The notes under the pieces are model-generated. The model was not told the DNA's origin, ran no database searches, and saw only the letters and a list, made by a program, of their open reading frames with translations. Position numbers and translations under genes: made by a program. DNA of 5,527 nucleotides. Origin: UBA3774 sp045600025 (GTDB lineage: Bacteria; Bacillota; Clostridia; Lachnospirales; Lachnospiraceae). Positions 1-5,526 of this stretch are shown piece by piece; within the stretch, counting starts at the first letter, position 1, and every line of letters starts with the position of its first letter. The stretch is taken from assembly GCA_045600025.1 (NCBI GenBank), contig JAZRXC010000056.1, forward strand, positions 1-5,527, written 5' to 3'.

Positions 1-503
1 GAACAACGGCCGTATTTTTTATAAAATACCTGCGTTATCTCGGTTATGAAGCAACAAACGATATTTTTGCGGAAAATGCATGGTATTTCAGAAATGCGCT
101 TGTGCGTGCCAACTACAATGATCTGAAATCCGGCGTTCACGGGACAACCGTATTTTTGGAACTGTTTTTGAGAAATCTTTTGCTGAATGAGAAAAACGAA
201 TTGCATAACAGAAGTATGCATATAAGTGGGACATTCAGCGAAAAACAGGACATTGATGGTCAAAAACAGGATATTGGTGAAGAAAAACAGGACATTGAAG
301 CTACGCTTACGCCACATCAACAAAAACAATACAAAAAATTGGTTGCCGCATTCGGGAAAACTACGGTGTTCGGAAGAAGCGATGTAGTCGATGTTTTAGG
401 TATCACACCATCTCCGGCATCTGCCCTGATCAAAAAATTACTTGAAGCAGGAAAAATCAAAGCAGTTACAGGTCACGGAAAAGGCAAATATATTGTAAAA
501 TAA
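1..503 (+). CDS. Fic family protein, C-terminal part (5' end outside window)
   Basis: This is the last 166 residues of a Fic-domain protein, read in the frame starting at base 3; the first two bases (GA) fit the end of an Arg codon. The window therefore opens at the close of the Fic motif HPFxxGNGRT, with TTAVFFIKYL following. Next come the Fic-typical NAWYFRNALVRANY and FLRNLLLNEKNELHNR stretches. Fic proteins usually transfer AMP, or another nucleotide-derived group, onto protein hydroxyls. The catalytic His and any inhibitory helix lie outside the window, so activity cannot be judged. After the Fic fold there is a charged linker with three KQDI heptads, then a winged-helix-like tail (about residues 101-166) with a helix-turn-helix-like VVDVLGITPSPASALIKKL and a basic GHGKGKY wing. 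Such tails are common in stand-alone Fic proteins. The GTG at 102 is an internal Val codon, not a start. The stop is TAA at 501-503. The family call is firm; the target is unknown. Confidence 0.88.
   Translation, partial: TTAVFFIKYLRYLGYEATNDIFAENAWYFRNALVRANYNDLKSGVHGTTVFLELFLRNLLLNEKNELHNRSMHISGTFSEKQDIDGQKQDIGEEKQDIEATLTPHQQKQYKKLVAAFGKTTVFGRSDVVDVLGITPSPASALIKKLLEAGKIKAVTGHGKGKYIVK
241..297 (+). repeat. In-frame 21-bp repeat, three units, in the Fic linker
   Basis: Three copies of AAAAACAGGAYATTG begin at 241, 262 and 283, an exact 21-bp period. They encode KQDI-DGQ, KQDI-GEE and KQDI-EAT, a seven-residue period that would suit a helical or coiled-coil spacer between the Fic fold and the winged helix. 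Copies 1 and 3 of the 15-bp core are identical; copy 2 differs by one base (C to T), which points to recent duplication. Because the period is a multiple of three, copy-number change would alter linker length without breaking the frame. Confidence 0.85.
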
Positions 504-505
504 AA

Positions 506-523
506 TTCTTTCGATTCTTTCGA
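506..523. repeat. Tandem 9-bp duplication, TTCTTTCGA x2
   Basis: Two perfect adjacent copies of TTCTTTCGA lie between the Fic stop and the -35 box of the TetR promoter. No hairpin or T-tract is formed, so this is not an intrinsic terminator for the Fic gene. It is probably a small slippage duplication. A role as an upstream promoter element is possible but unsupported. Confidence 0.6.
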
Positions 524-532
524 TGAATTCCT

Positions 533-561
533 TTGACAAGCGACAGAGTGGTCACTATAAT
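533..561 (+). promoter_or_regulatory. Perfect-consensus sigma-70/sigma-A promoter for the TetR-ABC operon
   Basis: The -35 TTGACA (533-538) and -10 TATAAT (556-561) are both exact consensus and are separated by exactly 17 bp. The expected transcription start is near 568, giving a leader of about 42 nt before the TetR ATG. So strong a promoter ahead of a repressor gene is the usual design where the product shuts off its own transcription, and the two operator-like sites agree. No other promoter is evident before the ATPase gene, so this one probably serves TetR, ATPase and permease together. Confidence 0.85.
540..555. promoter_or_regulatory. Candidate TetR operator 1, within the promoter spacer
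   Basis: GCGACAGAGTGGTCAC is an imperfect palindrome with GAC...GTC half-sites. It matches the downstream operator candidate at 11 of 16 positions, including GCGAC on the left and GGTC on the right. It fills the spacer between the -35 and -10 boxes, so protein bound here would block RNA polymerase. Assignment to the adjacent TetR is inferred from position and resemblance. Confidence 0.5.
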
Positions 562-568
562 TACACTT

Positions 569-584
569 GCGACCAATCGGTCGC
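569..584. promoter_or_regulatory. Candidate TetR operator 2, at the expected transcription start
   Basis: GCGACCAATCGGTCGC has perfect 6-bp inverted arms (GCGACC / GGTCGC) around a 4-bp centre. The GACC-N4-GGTC core resembles operators of several TetR-family repressors. It starts about 7 bp after the -10 box, covering roughly +1 to +16, where a repressor would block initiation. Its centre lies 29 bp from that of the spacer site. The same sequence could form a short hairpin in the leader mRNA, but with a 4-nt loop and no U-tract a terminator is unlikely. Confidence 0.7.
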
Positions 585-598
585 TTTGCGCTATTTAC

Positions 599-604
599 GG
601 AGGG
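599..604 (+). promoter_or_regulatory. Ribosome binding site that sets the TetR start
   Basis: GGAGGG lies 5 nt before the ATG at 610. The in-frame ATG at 523 has no such site, and it lies upstream of the -35 box, so it would not be on the transcript from the consensus promoter. This decides for 610. Confidence 0.85.
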
Positions 605-609
605 CTAAG

Positions 610-1206
610 ATGGGCAAAGAGACGAAAGATAGAATTCTCGACGAAGCATTGGTAAGTTTTGTGGAAAATGGTTACAAGGGGACAAATCTGCGAGATTTTG
701 CTTCAGGAATGGGACTTAGTAAATCAGCACTTTACAGCCATTATGAGAGCAAAGAAGCCATTTGGAATGCTCTGCTTCACAAGATGGAAGTCTATTACAG
801 CGAACGTTTCGGCTCGGCTGAGAATCTGCCGGATATTCCGACATCTTGTGAGGAATTACTGCCTCTTGTAATGCGCATGGTTGATTTTACGATCCATGAT
901 GAGAAAGTCATCCTGACAAGGAAACTTCTCTTGACGGAGCAATTCCATGATAGCCAGGTAAGAAGTCTTGCAACTGAGCATTTTTTGAACGATACCAAAG
1001 CGATATTTAAGAGCATTTTTGAAAAGATGATAGATGCAGGGCTATTGATAGCAGAAGACCCGGATATGCTTGCTTTGGCTTTTACCGCTCCTATCACATC
1101 GCTCGTTCATTACTGTGACCGTGAGCCGGAAAAGGAAGCAGAAATCTTGCAGCAGATTGAAGCATTCGTGAAGCATTTTATCAGAGTGTATCGAGGCAAA
1201 TATTGA
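610..1206 (+). CDS. TetR/AcrR family transcriptional regulator
   Basis: This 198-residue protein has the usual TetR length. Residues 4-52 form the conserved N-terminal DNA-binding domain: KDRILDEALVSFVENGYKGT (helix 1), then a helix-turn-helix (LRDFASGMGLSKSALYSHY) and the family-typical YxHYxSKEAIWNAL run. The rest is helical and variable, as expected for the ligand-binding and dimer domain; the ligand cannot be read from sequence. The start at 610 is supported by the ribosome binding site at 599-604 and by normal family alignment, whereas the ATG at 523 would add 29 residues encoded by the promoter and operators. It sits 84 nt upstream of an ABC-2 transporter ATPase on the same strand with no promoter between, so it probably represses its own operon until an inducer, perhaps a substrate of the transporter, binds. 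The family call is strong; the regulated function is inferred. Confidence 0.93.
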   Translation: MGKETKDRILDEALVSFVENGYKGTNLRDFASGMGLSKSALYSHYESKEAIWNALLHKMEVYYSERFGSAENLPDIPTSCEELLPLVMRMVDFTIHDEKVILTRKLLLTEQFHDSQVRSLATEHFLNDTKAIFKSIFEKMIDAGLLIAEDPDMLALAFTAPITSLVHYCDREPEKEAEILQQIEAFVKHFIRVYRGKY

Positions 1207-1291
1207 TGAAATTATCAGACTTGCGAAGACCTGCAATTTGAAAAAAGAAGATATTATCGAAATGGTTGAATTTTGTTTGGAGGAAGAATAA
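1205..1291 (+). pseudogene. Remnant of a GntR (YtrA-type) regulator, last ~29 codons
   Basis: Between the TetR stop and the ATPase start an open frame, different from the TetR frame, reads IDEIIRLAKTCNLKKED followed by IIEMVEFCLEEE and a TAA stop (1289-1291). Its I at 1202-1204 overlaps the TetR end. The pattern (amphipathic helix, short turn with Cys-Asn-Leu, second acidic helix) resembles the C-termini I associate with YtrA-subfamily GntR regulators, which typically precede an ABC-2 ATPase gene. The stop shares its last base with the ATPase ATG, the coupling expected if this were once the upstream cistron. The frame closes at a TGA at 1169-1171 and no GntR DNA-binding domain remains. The remnant also carries the ATPase ribosome binding site, which may explain its retention. 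The identification rests on a short peptide and context. Confidence 0.6.
1279..1283 (+). promoter_or_regulatory. Ribosome binding site that sets the ABC-2 ATPase start
   Basis: GGAGG lies 7 nt before the ATG at 1291. An in-frame TTG at 1273 would place this site inside the coding region and add six residues (MFGGRI) not typical of the family, so 1291 is preferred. The site lies within the GntR-like remnant. Confidence 0.85.
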
Positions 1292-2133
1292 TGAACGCAC
1301 TGGAGATTAATAATCTGACCAAAGAATACACGGGGTTCAAGCTTGACGGACTTAGCCTTACTCTGCCAAGCGGCTGCATCATGGGCCTCATAGGCGAGAA
1401 CGGAGCAGGAAAGAGCACAACTATAAAGCTCATCCTCGATATGATTCACAAAGACGGCGGTGAGATTAAGATCTTCGGCAAGGACAGCAGTGAAGAGCTT
1501 ACCCTCACCAAAGATGACATCGGCGTGGTGATGGATGAAGTCGGCATTCCTGAGTGCCTTACAGCCCCGCAGATTGGTAAAGTAATGAAAGGCATATATA
1601 AGAACTGGGACGAAGCTGCATATGAAAAGCTGACGCAGCAATTTGCCCTGCTGGACAAAAAACAGTTCAAAGAATATTCCCGCGGCATGAAGATGAAAAC
1701 CGGTATCGCAATTGCGCTCTCGCACGGAGCAAAACTCTTGCTTCTCGATGAAGCAACCTCCGGCCTTGACCCTGTAGTGCGTGATGAAGTAGTAGAACTT
1801 CTCGGCGAATTTACGCGGGACGAGGATCATTCGATACTGATATCATCACATATAGTCAGCGATCTTGAGAAGCTATGCGACTACATTGCGTTCCTTCACA
1901 AGGGCAAATTAATGCTCTGCGAGGAGAAGGATGTTTTGCTGTCTGAGTACGGAATCGTCCATTGTAATGAAAATCAATTAAAGAAAATCCCCGAAGACGC
2001 TGTGCTTCATAAAAAAACCAATCAGTACGGAACCGAAGCAATAGTCCGCAGAAAAGCAGTCCCCTCCGGCATTAAAGTCAGCCGCGTGAGCATCGAGGAA
2101 ATATTCGTATATATGGTTAAGGAGGCTAAGTAA
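1291..2133 (+). CDS. ABC-2 type transporter, ATP-binding protein (YtrB/BcrA-like)
   Basis: This 280-residue cytoplasmic ATPase would power the permease encoded 1 nt downstream. Visible motifs are Walker A GENGAGKST (35-43), signature YSRGMKMK (129-136), Walker B LLLLDE (149-154) followed by AT, D-loop SGLDP (157-161) and switch His187 in SSHIVSDLEKL. The signature departs from LSGGQ, and the Q-loop position reads IGVVMDE, with Asp82 where Gln is usual. Both look like subfamily traits of exporter-type ATPases in GntR- or TetR-linked ABC-2 operons rather than decay. After about residue 215 a C-terminal extension of some 65 residues ends in VSRVSIEEIFVYMVKE, as in many ABC-2 ATPases. The substrate is unknown; drug, peptide or lipid export or a membrane-stress role are typical of the group. 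Translation may once have been coupled to the GntR-like frame ending at its start codon. Confidence 0.92.
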   Translation: MNALEINNLTKEYTGFKLDGLSLTLPSGCIMGLIGENGAGKSTTIKLILDMIHKDGGEIKIFGKDSSEELTLTKDDIGVVMDEVGIPECLTAPQIGKVMKGIYKNWDEAAYEKLTQQFALLDKKQFKEYSRGMKMKTGIAIALSHGAKLLLLDEATSGLDPVVRDEVVELLGEFTRDEDHSILISSHIVSDLEKLCDYIAFLHKGKLMLCEEKDVLLSEYGIVHCNENQLKKIPEDAVLHKKTNQYGTEAIVRRKAVPSGIKVSRVSIEEIFVYMVKEAK

Positions 2134-2134
2134 G

Positions 2135-2758
2135 ATGAAAGGATTATTATTAAAAGATCTCTATATGATACGGGCTTACTGTAAATCATATCTTTTGATC
2201 GTTGTGATTTTTCTGGTAGTCTCTTTCTTGGGTGGAAATACATTTTTCATATATTATCCGTGCCTTTTGTGCGGCATGATTCCAATTAACCTTCTTGCCT
2301 ATGATGAAAGCAGCCGCTTTGCGCAGTACAGCATTTCGCTTCCCGTATCAAGAAGCCTGTTTGTATCAGAGAAATATATTATCGGGCTTGTTGCCCAGAC
2401 AGTAGTACTTATAGTATCAGGTGCGGTTCAGATAGTCAGGATGAATTTGGTAGGCTCATTTGCGGCAGAAGAATTCTTAGTGATTATGCTTTCGCTTCTT
2501 CTTGTATCACTGCTTGCGTCAGCGATTCCGCTCCCGCTGATTTTCAGAAACGGAGTTGAGAAGGGACGCATTGCCTATTATGTGATGATAGGTGTTGTAT
2601 GCGGCGCAGGATTTATTTTTTCAAATGTTTTCAATTTTGAAGAGGCCAGTGAAGCACCGTCAACACTTTTATTTGCTCTGCTGGCAGTGCTGGGAATATG
2701 CATATATGCTTTATCCTGGCGTCTTTCAATCGTGTTCTATAAAAAGCGCGAATTATAA
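2135..2758 (+). CDS. ABC-2 type transporter permease (ABC2_membrane_5-like)
   Basis: This 207-residue integral membrane protein has about six hydrophobic segments, near residues 19-33, 37-55, 82-101, 114-136, 147-164 and 177-195. The N-terminus MKGLLLKDLYMIR and the loop AYDESSRFAQYSISLPVSR, followed by a K-Y membrane entry, are characteristic of small ABC-2 permeases that pair with YtrB-like ATPases. The C-terminus ends in a basic YKKREL, expected on the cytoplasmic side. An AAGGAGG site at 2119-2125, inside the end of the ATPase gene, lies 9 nt before the ATG, and only 1 nt separates the two genes, so they are co-translated and probably form one complex. With a single permease gene, a homodimer is the simplest assembly. 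No substrate can be named. Confidence 0.88.
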   Translation: MKGLLLKDLYMIRAYCKSYLLIVVIFLVVSFLGGNTFFIYYPCLLCGMIPINLLAYDESSRFAQYSISLPVSRSLFVSEKYIIGLVAQTVVLIVSGAVQIVRMNLVGSFAAEEFLVIMLSLLLVSLLASAIPLPLIFRNGVEKGRIAYYVMIGVVCGAGFIFSNVFNFEEASEAPSTLLFALLAVLGICIYALSWRLSIVFYKKREL

Positions 2759-2829
2759 TTATTTGCCGGTAGTGTTTTCTTTACACATATTATATAATTA
2801 ACAAAACAGGTCAACATCAAGGAGAAAAA
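2759..2829 (+). promoter_or_regulatory. AT-rich gap with a weak promoter-like region and a ribosome binding site
   Basis: This 71-nt gap contains an exact TATAAT at 2793-2798 but no good -35 at proper spacing. An alternative pair, TTGCCG (2763-2768) and CATATT (2786-2791), has a 17-bp spacer with 4/6 matches in each box. Either might start transcription of the importer gene. No hairpin followed by a T-tract is present, so read-through from the ABC-2 operon is possible. AAGGAG at 2819-2824, 5 nt before the ATG at 2830, is a clear ribosome binding site. Confidence 0.35.
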
Positions 2830-5526
2830 ATGCGAAAACCGAAGAGGATAGTATCACTCATTTTGATATTAATAACAGTTTCACTTAGCTGCCTTTTTGC
2901 AACCGGCTGTGAAGAGGGCTCTTCCGAGCATGCAAGATTCACTGAGATATCCGATTTTAACGGAGCCATTATCGCCAGTCAGACAGGTACTGTATTTGAC
3001 CGGATATTGGCCCAAGCTATTCTTGATATAAATAACAAATATTATAATGACATAAGCAGTATGATACTTGCGCTGCGCAGCAATTATGTTGATGCGGTTG
3101 CGCTTGATGAACCGAATGCGCGATTTGTAGCCGCTCAGAATCCGGATTTAAAAGTTTTTAAAGATGCAGTAGAAACGGATAGTTACGGCTTTGCAATGAC
3201 AAAAGACGGTGAGCTCACAGATAAAATATCGGAGCTTATAATAAAGTATTCAGAAGACGGGACGCTGGACGAGCTTAGTGAAAAATGGTTTTCCGGTGAT
3301 CCGGATATGATGCATATTGATATGTCCGAGTATACCGGATATGATGCACCGAACGGAAAGATCCGCTATATTCACGATTCTACACAGGTGCCGATGTCAT
3401 ATGTCGATGATGACGGCAGCTCAGCAGGCTATGAAGCCGAACTTGCTCTGATGATGGCTAAAGAGCTCGGTATGACCGTCGAAGTATCAAAAGCTAATTT
3501 CTCAGCTCTTATCATGGCAGTTTCTACCGGTACGGCTGATATCGCCTCCGGTTCAATATCTATTACAGATGAAAGAAGAGAAAGCGTAGATTTCCCCGAA
3601 ACCCATTACGTCGGAGGTATAGTGCTCCTGTGCAGAGCAGATGATATTGAAAGTAGCGACACGGCAGGGGGCACTGTCTGGGAGAGACTTGCTGACAGCT
3701 TTGACAAGACATTTATTAAAGAAAACCGGTGGCAGCTTTTCCTGTCCGGACTTTTAGTAACACTGATTATTACTGTGGCGTCACTTATCCTCGGAACGAT
3801 GCTTGGTTTTGTATTCTGTGCGATCAGAAGAAGCAGAAATGCAGTTGTTTCGGGCATTATGGCTACGATTATCCGTGTAATACAGGGTATACCGGTAGTA
3901 GTATTGCTTATGGTGTTCTATTACATTGTATTTGCATCTTCGGGACTGAACGCTGTCGCTGTTGCAATCGTCGGATTTACCGTTAATTTCGGCGTTAACT
4001 CCGCGGAAATAATGCGCGCCGGCATAGATTCAATTGATATAAGTCAGTGGGAGTCTGCAAACTGTCTTGGCTTTAGTAAATTCGAAACCTTCCGTTTGAT
4101 TATTCTCCCGCAGTCAATTATGAGATTCCTGCCGCCATTTAAGGGCGAGTTCATCAATATGATGAAGATGACATCTGTTGTCGGTTATATAGCGGTACAG
4201 GATGTTACAAAAGCATTTGATCTTATCAGAAGCCGTACATATGAGGCGGTATTCCCTCTGATTGTCAATGCGCTCATTTATGTGCTTCTTGCCTGGGGCT
4301 TAACATATCTGATAGGTCTGATCGAATTCAATGTTTCGCCTCAAAAACGTGAACGTAGCATTAAGGGACTTCACGGCCTTACACCCGGAGATGAAAGCAC
4401 CTATATTAAAGAACTTTCCGCTCCCGGCACTGAACTTATAAAATTAGAACATCTGAGAAAAGAATTCCGGAAGTCACATCCTGTCATTTCCGATGCAAAT
4501 GCCGTAGTAAACAGCGGAGATATTGTTGCCGTAATCGGACCTTCCGGCTGCGGAAAATCAACTATTCTGCGCCTTATCATGGGACTTGAAAAGCCTACCA
4601 GCGGCGACATATTTATTCATGGCCTGGATGCAAATAATCCTAAAGAACGTAAGCTGGCAAGGAAAAATGTGGGTATGGTTTTCCAAAGTTTTGATCTGTT
4701 CCCGCACCTTACCGTTATAGAAAACGTTATGCTTGCGCCGACGGTTGTTTCAAAAATACCGAAGCAGGATGCTTATGAAAATGCTCTCCGTATTTTGAAA
4801 TCAGTCGGGCTGGCAGAAAAAATGCTTCATTATCCTCATGAGCTTTCAGGCGGTCAGAGACAGCGCGTGGCTATAGCAAGAACACTTGCCATGAATCCTG
4901 AAATAATTCTCTTTGATGAGCCGACGAGCGCACTTGATCCCAAATCAGTATCAGAGGTACTAAGCGTAATCAATTCTCTTGCCGATAAGGGATACACGAT
5001 GATGATCGTTACTCATGAGATGCGCTTTGCAAAGACTGTTTCAACCAGAGTATTTTATGTGGATCAGGGAGAAATACATGAAACCGGAAGTCCTGATGAA
5101 GTATTCAATCTTCCGCAGAAGGAGAAAACGCGTAAGTTTATTCACAAGCTTAATACACTTGAGGAAAAGATTACCTCGCGCGATTTTGACTTCATCGGCG
5201 CAAATGCAAGAATAGAGGAGTTCGGCCAGAAAAATGACATTTCAAGAAGTACGATAAAGAATATTGAAGTAGTATTTGAGGAAATGGCCGTTCTTACGAT
5301 TATGCCTGCCCTGCCGCAGAGAATGGAGATGAATGTTCAGATAGAATATTCCGAAAAGAAGGGGGCGGTTACGATGCGGCTTTTGTATAACGGCAGCAAA
5401 TTCGACCCGACAGAAAAAGCAGACCGCCTCAGCGAACTGCTTATCGGAAAGTCAACCAAATCCATACGTTATAACTTCAATCCTGACGAAAGACTGAGAA
5501 ATGAAGTAACGATGACGATTCTGTAA
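2830..5526 (+). CDS. Single-chain polar amino-acid-type ABC importer: SBP + permease + ATPase + GHKL-like tail
   Basis: This 898-residue protein appears to carry a whole importer on one chain. In order: a lipoprotein-type signal (basic start, hydrophobic 7-24, FATGC with Cys27); an extracytoplasmic binding domain of the SBP_bac_3 type (about 36-270) with its halves in reversed order; a short linker; a HisM/GlnP-type permease (about 301-500) with an EAA-like loop (WESANCLGFSKFETF, ILPQ) at 407-428; a linker (501-535); a polar amino-acid-type ABC ATPase (about 535-775); and an extra domain (about 784-898). The ATPase is intact: Walker A GPSGCGKST (570-578), Q-loop Gln619, LSGGQRQR (672-679), Walker B IILFDEP (692-698), D-loop SALDP (700-704), His729. 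A homodimer would supply two SBPs, two permeases and two ATPases, comparable to GlnPQ of lactic acid bacteria but with the ATPase fused as well. The substrate is probably an amino acid or relative, unproven. It has its own ribosome binding site, 71 nt after the ABC-2 permease gene. Confidence 0.9.
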   Translation: MRKPKRIVSLILILITVSLSCLFATGCEEGSSEHARFTEISDFNGAIIASQTGTVFDRILAQAILDINNKYYNDISSMILALRSNYVDAVALDEPNARFVAAQNPDLKVFKDAVETDSYGFAMTKDGELTDKISELIIKYSEDGTLDELSEKWFSGDPDMMHIDMSEYTGYDAPNGKIRYIHDSTQVPMSYVDDDGSSAGYEAELALMMAKELGMTVEVSKANFSALIMAVSTGTADIASGSISITDERRESVDFPETHYVGGIVLLCRADDIESSDTAGGTVWERLADSFDKTFIKENRWQLFLSGLLVTLIITVASLILGTMLGFVFCAIRRSRNAVVSGIMATIIRVIQGIPVVVLLMVFYYIVFASSGLNAVAVAIVGFTVNFGVNSAEIMRAGIDSIDISQWESANCLGFSKFETFRLIILPQSIMRFLPPFKGEFINMMKMTSVVGYIAVQDVTKAFDLIRSRTYEAVFPLIVNALIYVLLAWGLTYLIGLIEFNVSPQKRERSIKGLHGLTPGDESTYIKELSAPGTELIKLEHLRKEFRKSHPVISDANAVVNSGDIVAVIGPSGCGKSTILRLIMGLEKPTSGDIFIHGLDANNPKERKLARKNVGMVFQSFDLFPHLTVIENVMLAPTVVSKIPKQDAYENALRILKSVGLAEKMLHYPHELSGGQRQRVAIARTLAMNPEIILFDEPTSALDPKSVSEVLSVINSLADKGYTMMIVTHEMRFAKTVSTRVFYVDQGEIHETGSPDEVFNLPQKEKTRKFIHKLNTLEEKITSRDFDFIGANARIEEFGQKNDISRSTIKNIEVVFEEMAVLTIMPALPQRMEMNVQIEYSEKKGAVTMRLLYNGSKFDPTEKADRLSELLIGKSTKSIRYNFNPDERLRNEVTMTIL
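2935..3639 (+). other. Domain: substrate-binding protein with halves in swapped order
   Basis: Residues 36-157 match the second half of an SBP_bac_3 domain: GAIIASQTGTVFD, then VDAVALDEPNARF, YGFAMTKDGEL and a closing DGTLDELSEKWFSG. Residues 176-270 match the first half: GKIRYIHDSTQVPMSYVDD, GYEAELALMMAKELGM, and TADIASGSISITDERRESVDF ending in YVGGIVLL. In HisJ- and LAO-type proteins the order is the opposite. Ligand-contact positions by analogy are present in both halves: Thr52/Thr54 (QTGT), Asp93 (LDEP), Asp183 and Arg249 (ITDER, the carboxylate-binding Arg). Together they could build one complete site. The alternative is two tandem SBPs that each lost a half. Confidence 0.75.
3730..4329 (+). 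other. Domain: HisM/GlnP-type importer permease
   Basis: Residues 301-500 hold about five membrane segments, near 303-331, 343-369, 373-395, 445-458 and 474-500. The cytoplasmic coupling loop reads ISQWESANCLGFSKFETF, then RLIILPQ. The usual EAA appears as ESA (408-410) with the conserved Gly414 kept, as expected of a permease contacting the fused ATPase. QGIPVVVLL (352-360) is also typical of polar amino-acid permeases. Confidence 0.85.
5179..5523 (+). other. Domain: C-terminal degenerate GHKL/RsbW-like extension
   Basis: Residues 784-898 follow the ATPase and are not part of the standard nucleotide-binding domain. The order of elements resembles an anti-sigma-factor-kinase type GHKL ATPase: a helix NIEVVFEEMAVLTIMPAL like an N-box helix, a strand pair VQIEYSEKKGAVTMRLLY, then NGSKFDP like a G1 box (DxGxxFDP), a helix LSELLIGKSTKSIRYNF, and a closing strand EVTMTIL. 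The N-box Asn and G1-box Asp are not seen at the expected places, so ATP binding is probably lost. It may act as a regulatory or dimerisation domain, as tails on other importer ATPases (MalK, MetN) do. The fold call is by pattern recognition only. Confidence 0.5.

Noticed and set aside
102..104. GTG at 102 as the start of a 133-residue protein
   Set aside because: The frame continues upstream to the window edge with clear Fic-family sequence, so the GTG is an internal Val codon of a truncated gene.
504..532. Terminator after the Fic gene
   Set aside because: Only a tandem 9-bp direct repeat is present; there is no inverted repeat with a following T-tract.
523..609. N-terminal extension of TetR from the ATG at 523
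   Set aside because: It would run through the promoter and both operator candidates, lacks a ribosome binding site, and adds 29 residues not expected in a TetR protein.
1042..1830. 262-codon open frame on the minus strand
   Set aside because: It lies antisense across the end of TetR and the intact ATPase gene. Its translation has no recognisable domain and is rich in Cys, Phe and Ser as expected of a shadow frame.
2751..2760. Palindrome AATTATAATT at the end of the ABC-2 permease gene as a terminator
   Set aside because: It is all A/T with no loop or GC stem and no T-tract follows, so it would not form a stable terminator hairpin.
4391..4393. GGAG-ATG near 4387-4393 as a separate ATPase start inside the importer gene
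   Set aside because: This ATG is out of frame with the ATPase, and the GGAG directly abuts it with no spacing.
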